Assembly: GCF_000374125.1 (NCBI RefSeq)
Contig: NZ_KB893626.1
Coordinates: 510,679-574,678, forward strand
Direction of reading: 5' to 3'
Length of the DNA stretch: 64,000 nt
Origin: Niabella aurantiaca DSM 17617
GTDB lineage: Bacteria; Bacteroidota; Bacteroidia; Chitinophagales; Chitinophagaceae
A program made the translations under genes and the position numbers. Of the stretch, positions 60,229 through 64,000 are shown in pieces. Position 1 is the first letter of the stretch, and every line of letters begins with the position of its first letter. Below the pieces are notes generated by a model. That model did no database searches. It worked only from the letters and a program-made list of their open reading frames with translations, and had not been told where the DNA came from.

Positions 60229-61479
60229 ATGAAAAAGAGAATGATTTTGATGGTTACAGGCTTTCTATCCTGCGCTGTAACCCTGCTTGCGCAACCTGCG
60301 AAGAAAGTGGTGTTTGTGATTGCCGATGGTATCCCTGCTGATGTTATCGAATCTGTTACCACGCCCCATATGGACGCTATTGCGCATGCCGGTGCGTATT
60401 TCAGAGCCTATGTAGGCGGTGGCAAGGGAACTTATTCGGAAACGCCCACCATCTCTGCTGTAGGGTATAACAGCCTGCTTACCGGTACCTGGGCCAACAA
60501 GCACAATGTTTGGGATAACGATATTGCTGCGCCCAATTATCATTATCCTACGATATTCCGGTTGTTGAAAGACCAGTACCCGCAAAAAAAGATCGCCGTG
60601 TTTTCGAGCTGGCTGGATAACCGCACCAAACTGGTGGGCGACGGACTCGCACAAACCAACGGGATCCATGTGGATATTGCTGCAGATGGCTTCGAGCTGG
60701 ACACCCTGCAGTTTCCAAAAGCAGGGCCCGTGCACCGGATGCACCGCATTGATGAGCAGGTGACCGACAGGGCCGTACGAAGCATCCGGGAACAGGCGCC
60801 GGACCTTTCGTGGATCTACCTGGAATACACCGATGATATGGGACATGGTTACGGGGATGGCCCGGAATTTTATGGAGCCGTTAAAATGCTGGACCGGCAG
60901 ATGGGGCGCGTATGGGAGGCCATCCGCTACCGGCAGCGCCGGTTTCAGGAAGACTGGATGATCTTCATTACCACAGACCACGGGCGCTCGGAAACAGATG
61001 GAAGAGGGCACGGCGGCCAGTCACCCCGGCAGCGCAGCGCCTGGATGATCACCAACGACCCCGGATTGAATGCTTATCCGGAGCTGCATACCCCCGGTGT
61101 GGTAGATATTTTTCCAACCATTGCGCGGTATATGAACATTACCATTCCCTCCGCAGTTGACCGTGAGCTGGATGGCGTTCCCATGATCGGGAAGGTTTCA
61201 CTGGCAGATATGAAGGTAAATTATTTCCAGGATAAGCTGGATATCACCTGGCTTCCGCTTGATGCCAAAGAAAACAGCAATGTAAAAGTTTGGATAAGCA
61301 CGACCAATAATGTAAAGATGGGCGGCGCTGATCAATACCGGCAGGCTGCTGAAGTCCCGCTCCGGCAGAAGCATATTACCATCAGCGTAAAAGACAGGTC
61401 GCCGGGCTTTTACAAAGTAGTGCTGGAAGGCGCTCATAACTCCCTGAATCGCTGGGTGGTGCCGGACAATAAAAAGTAG
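60229..61479 (+). CDS. Type I phosphodiesterase/alkaline phosphatase-family protein, exported
   Basis: From ATG 60229 the protein has 416 residues and a signal peptide ending LLAQ. The alkaline-phosphatase-fold site shows as FVIADGIPAD (metal Asp), a SETPTISAVG block with the probable Thr nucleophile, YTDDMGHGYG (Asp/His) and TTDHGRSETDGRGHGG. It is encoded 10 nt after susD and is likely the enzyme that processes the imported or surface-bound ligand. Its closest neighbours in function are nucleotide pyrophosphatases or phospholipase C-type enzymes, but the substrate is open. Confidence 0.88.
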   Translation: MKKRMILMVTGFLSCAVTLLAQPAKKVVFVIADGIPADVIESVTTPHMDAIAHAGAYFRAYVGGGKGTYSETPTISAVGYNSLLTGTWANKHNVWDNDIAAPNYHYPTIFRLLKDQYPQKKIAVFSSWLDNRTKLVGDGLAQTNGIHVDIAADGFELDTLQFPKAGPVHRMHRIDEQVTDRAVRSIREQAPDLSWIYLEYTDDMGHGYGDGPEFYGAVKMLDRQMGRVWEAIRYRQRRFQEDWMIFITTDHGRSETDGRGHGGQSPRQRSAWMITNDPGLNAYPELHTPGVVDIFPTIARYMNITIPSAVDRELDGVPMIGKVSLADMKVNYFQDKLDITWLPLDAKENSNVKVWISTTNNVKMGGADQYRQAAEVPLRQKHITISVKDRSPGFYKVVLEGAHNSLNRWVVPDNKK

Positions 61480-61670
61480 CGCACCCTGCTGTCGGAAAAA
61501 GGTAAATGAGCGGTATAATGATCCTGCCGGCAGCGATGCCACGCAAATAAAGTGAGATGATCCAAACCATTTCCGTTTTTTATGTTATCGGAAATCCCGG
61601 ACCGGATCAGCAATCCGGACGGGTAAGCAGGCTGAACCGGAACGCACCTGCGAAAATCAGGCGATGACAT

Positions 61671-62171
61671 TTAAGCGTTCAGATCACTTCCCGGCAGGTT
61701 GCTTTGCTGTTCATCAACTACCAGGGTTTTTGTCCAGCGGTCCTGCCAGGGGTCGCAGGGGCTGCCCAGCGCACTAAATGCACAGAAGGGGGTGGCCCTG
61801 CTAAAGCCACGCAAAAATGCGGTTCTTGTGGAGATAGGGCTACCGTCCAGGTTCACAGCCCGTGTCCGGGTTAAATATTTCCCCAGTGTTTTCCCTTTCA
61901 GCAGGGACTCGGCCGATCCCATATAAAGCGCATATAATGCCAGATAAAACAGGGTGCTGAGCAAAGAAGGCCCCGGATCATCGGATATAAGAAATGCGGC
62001 GATTTGCGGAGACAGGGCTGCCAGCAGAAAGGCCAGGATAAAGATCAGTACGTAAAAAACGATTACATCAATGATGTAATTCAGCAAACGCTTACCCGTA
62101 CTTGCGCGCATATAGGAAAAATCGTTTTCAAATAACGAAAATTCAGGAGATGTTGTGGATTCCTGGTTCAT
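61671..62171 (-). CDS. RDD-family membrane protein
   Basis: From ATG 62171 the protein has 166 residues with the RDD start RASTGKRLLNYIIDVIVFYV (Arg and Asp in helix 1), two or three further helices and the KGKTLGKYLTRTRAV motif. RDD proteins are poorly understood; some act as Na+/H+ antiporters. A polar C-terminus with several Cys, Trp and Asp follows. The gene is alone. Confidence 0.87.
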   Translation of the reverse strand: MNQESTTSPEFSLFENDFSYMRASTGKRLLNYIIDVIVFYVLIFILAFLLAALSPQIAAFLISDDPGPSLLSTLFYLALYALYMGSAESLLKGKTLGKYLTRTRAVNLDGSPISTRTAFLRGFSRATPFCAFSALGSPCDPWQDRWTKTLVVDEQQSNLPGSDLNA

Positions 62172-62337
62172 GGATTTGTGTTTATTGGATTGCAGGTTGT
62201 TGTTTTCATATAATCGTGCATAAAGCAATTATCAATTGAGCAGGTTGTTTTTTATGTCAGGATAACGCATGTTCCGTGTTACACACAAGGTAACGCCGGT
62301 CATAAAGATAGGGAAATCATTCCACTGTTTTGTAAAA

Positions 62338-63066
62338 TCAGGTATAGAGCCCGCCGTTAATGGAAAGTACCTGCCCCGTAATATAAGCGGCTTCCCGGGT
62401 AGCAAAGAAACCCACGGCATGTGCCACTTCCTCCGGTGTCCCAAAGCGGTTGGCAGGAATGAGCTGTTTCATCTGGCCTTCATCAATATCTTCCGTCATG
62501 TCGGTTTTTATAAAGCCTGGCGCCACTGCGTTTACCGTAATATTGCGTTTGCCTGCTTCCTGTGCCAGGGCTTTGGTTGCCGCAATTACGCCGCCTTTTG
62601 CAGCCGAATAGTTGGTCTGGCCGGCCAAACCTTTTAACCCGGAGAGCGAAACCACATTAATGATGCGGCCATAGCGCTGGCGCAGCATGCTGTTCACCAC
62701 CAGCCGGGTCACATTGAAGAAACCGCCGAGGCTGGTGTTCAGTACGCCGTCCCATTGTTCATCTTTCATCCACATCAGCAATACATCGTCTTTGATGCCG
62801 GCATTGTTTACCAGCACTTCAATTATTTTGTCCGGGTTGGCTTCCATCCAGCCCCCGAGCGTTTGCTGCACCGCATCCCGGTTTGCCACGTCAAAAGCCA
62901 GCAATTCGCCGCTGACGCCGGCTTTTTCTACTTCAGCCAGCGTTGCCGCTGCTTTTTCTTTATTGCCTTTATAGTTGATCAGTATATGAAAACCCTGGCG
63001 GGCCAGCTGTATGCAAATCGCTTTTCCGATGCCGCGGGATCCTCCGGTTACCAATGCCCAGTTCAT
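62338..63066 (-). CDS. fabG: FabG-type 3-oxoacyl-ACP reductase (SDR)
   Basis: The 242-residue short-chain dehydrogenase has the cofactor motif TGGSRGIGKAI, the NNAG motif, catalytic Ser in VVSLSGLKG, YSAAK (Tyr/Lys) and the VAPGFIKTDMTE end. It reduces 3-oxoacyl-ACP with NADPH. Located 69 bp after an aromatic ammonia-lyase on the same strand, it is probably part of a flexirubin/aryl polyene pigment cluster rather than housekeeping fatty acid synthesis. Confidence 0.9.
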   Translation of the reverse strand: MNWALVTGGSRGIGKAICIQLARQGFHILINYKGNKEKAAATLAEVEKAGVSGELLAFDVANRDAVQQTLGGWMEANPDKIIEVLVNNAGIKDDVLLMWMKDEQWDGVLNTSLGGFFNVTRLVVNSMLRQRYGRIINVVSLSGLKGLAGQTNYSAAKGGVIAATKALAQEAGKRNITVNAVAPGFIKTDMTEDIDEGQMKQLIPANRFGTPEEVAHAVGFFATREAAYITGQVLSINGGLYT

Positions 63067-63073
63067 ATATTAA

Positions 63074-63136
63074 AGTTTAAGGTTTGAAATTCCAGGTCTG
63101 AGGTTAACATCAAACAATAGACCTCAAATTGTAAAT
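63074..63136. repeat. Heptanucleotide-phased tract (9 units), inverted halves
   Basis: The gap between the ammonia-lyase and fabG splits into nine 7-bp units: AGTTTAA, GGTTTGA, AATTCCA, GGTCTGA and GGTTAAC, then the complementary sense ATCAAAC, AATAGAC, CTCAAAT and TGTAAAT. AGGTCT (63094-63099) and AGACCT (63119-63124) pair. Confidence 0.65.
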
Positions 63137-64000
63137 TAAAATGGCTGATGTGCTTTCATAAAATCGCGCACTTTGGCCAGGTCTTTATAAAGCGGGTAGT
63201 CCTTGCTGAATTTAGGAAACACGTTTCGCAACCGGTTATAGACGGCCATTGTCTTTGAAGCCATCTGGTCATGACGGTTCAGGTAATCAACTGCCTGCAG
63301 CAGCGTCATTGCCTGTATGGCCAGTACCTCATACGCATTTTCGATCACTTTCCTGGCGAGCTGTGCTGCATTGAAGCCCATGCTTACAATATCCTGGTTA
63401 TCGTTATTGTTGGGAATGCTGTGCACATACATCGGAAAAGAAAGCGTCTGGTTTTCTGCAGTAGTGGAAGTGGCAGTAAACTGGATGCCCTGCATGCCAA
63501 AGTTCAGCCCCAGCACGCCATGATTGACAAAAGGCGGGAACTTCTGGTTCAGCCGTGCATTCAGCAGGTAATTCAGTTGCCGTTCGCTCAGCATGGTCAG
63601 CTTGGTAATAGCGATTTTCATTTTGTCCATTTCGAAAGACACGTAGTCGCCATGAAAATTACCGCCATGAAAGATGTTATGACTGGCTACGTCCACCACC
63701 GGGTTGTCGTTCACTGAATTGAGCTCGTTCACTACGGTCTCTTCCGTATGTGCCAGGGTATCATATACCGGACCCAGCACCTGTGTAATGCACCGGAGTG
63801 AGTAATATTCCTGCACCTTGTCTTCAAATACATCGTGCTGGATATTCTCCGGATTGTATAAATGTTCGGACCGGCTGCGGATGAGTTTACTGTCTTCCAG
63901 TATGGCGCGCATCTGGCGGGCAATATGCTGCTGACCGGTATGATGTTTTACAATATTCAGCTCATGGGAATAGTGGTCGTCATAAACTTCCATGAGCTCA
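63136..64000 (-). CDS. Aromatic amino acid ammonia-lyase (HAL/TAL family), C-terminal part
   Basis: The frame enters from the right edge and stops at 63136; 286 residues from the first internal Met are seen. The ASG (MIO) motif is outside. The visible part has the family SVNDNPVVD block, FHGGNFHG, the GLNFGMQGIQFTATSTTAENQ block with active-site Gln, and NNDNQDIVSMG. In Bacteroidota, HAL-like genes beside FabG occur in flexirubin clusters, where a tyrosine ammonia-lyase makes the p-coumarate starter. A histidine-degradation role is less likely since no hut genes are visible. Confidence 0.88.
   Translation of the reverse strand, partial: ELMEVYDDHYSHELNIVKHHTGQQHIARQMRAILEDSKLIRSRSEHLYNPENIQHDVFEDKVQEYYSLRCITQVLGPVYDTLAHTEETVVNELNSVNDNPVVDVASHNIFHGGNFHGDYVSFEMDKMKIAITKLTMLSERQLNYLLNARLNQKFPPFVNHGVLGLNFGMQGIQFTATSTTAENQTLSFPMYVHSIPNNNDNQDIVSMGFNAAQLARKVIENAYEVLAIQAMTLLQAVDYLNRHDQMASKTMAVYNRLRNVFPKFSKDYPLYKDLAKVRDFMKAHQPF

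Overview
The window reads as a chromosomal segment of a Bacteroidota bacterium, most likely family Chitinophagaceae. The signs are a SusC/SusD pair, the gliding lipoprotein GldH, the long Bacteroidota/plant form of IspG, a FabG plus aromatic ammonia-lyase pair of the flexirubin type, and many copies of the Bacteroidota -7 promoter element (TAnnTTTG) just upstream of genes. Genus cannot be fixed from the sequence. There is no integrase, IS element, CRISPR array, prophage, tRNA or rRNA that I can support. The only transposase-related gene is a RAYT-like ORF that has lost its catalytic residues. Layout, left half: an outer-membrane protein cut by the left edge, a GH3/beta-lactamase fusion, then a minus-strand operon gldH, histidine kinase, OmpR regulator and MG2-like surface protein. 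Next come yicC, lpxD, a UvrD/PcrA helicase, the RAYT-like ORF, a GH25 lysozyme and two small cytochrome c lipoproteins. A broken nadR follows, with intact pnuC, serS, heme A synthase, a CBM48/HHH protein, ThuA, a Crp regulator, an ECF sigma/Hsp20 operon, a cupin, a TlpA-LytS-LytTR operon, a lipid A-type acyltransferase and nadB. Layout, right half: a phosphodiesterase, an HxlR regulator with twin operators and small stress-type genes including a PfpI/DJ-1 pseudogene, ispG, a complete D-galactonate catabolic operon (lactonase, KDPGal aldolase, DgoD, DgoT, DgoK), a lysoplasmalogenase, a SUKH protein, recQ and a copper P-type ATPase. A four-gene cassette of unknown function follows (49462-53736), with its own promoter and terminator. 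The window ends with a TetR gene divergent from a SusC-SusD-phosphodiesterase locus, an RDD protein, fabG, and an ammonia-lyase cut by the right edge. Two things stand out. First, at least five intergenic gaps are filled by degenerate tracts that keep a strict 7-bp phase, some with the second half inverted; they resemble the STRR heptanucleotide repeats known from cyanobacteria. Second, the cassette at 49462-53736 encodes two large proteins without signal peptides, a DUF1360 membrane protein and a 78-residue protein starting MCNCG, with no known function that I can assign. Supporting observations are an exapted RAYT under a sigma54-like promoter, two pseudogenes made by small deletions, an in-frame GC-rich palindromic insert in ispG, and -7 elements 4-11 nt ahead of start codons that imply near-leaderless mRNAs.
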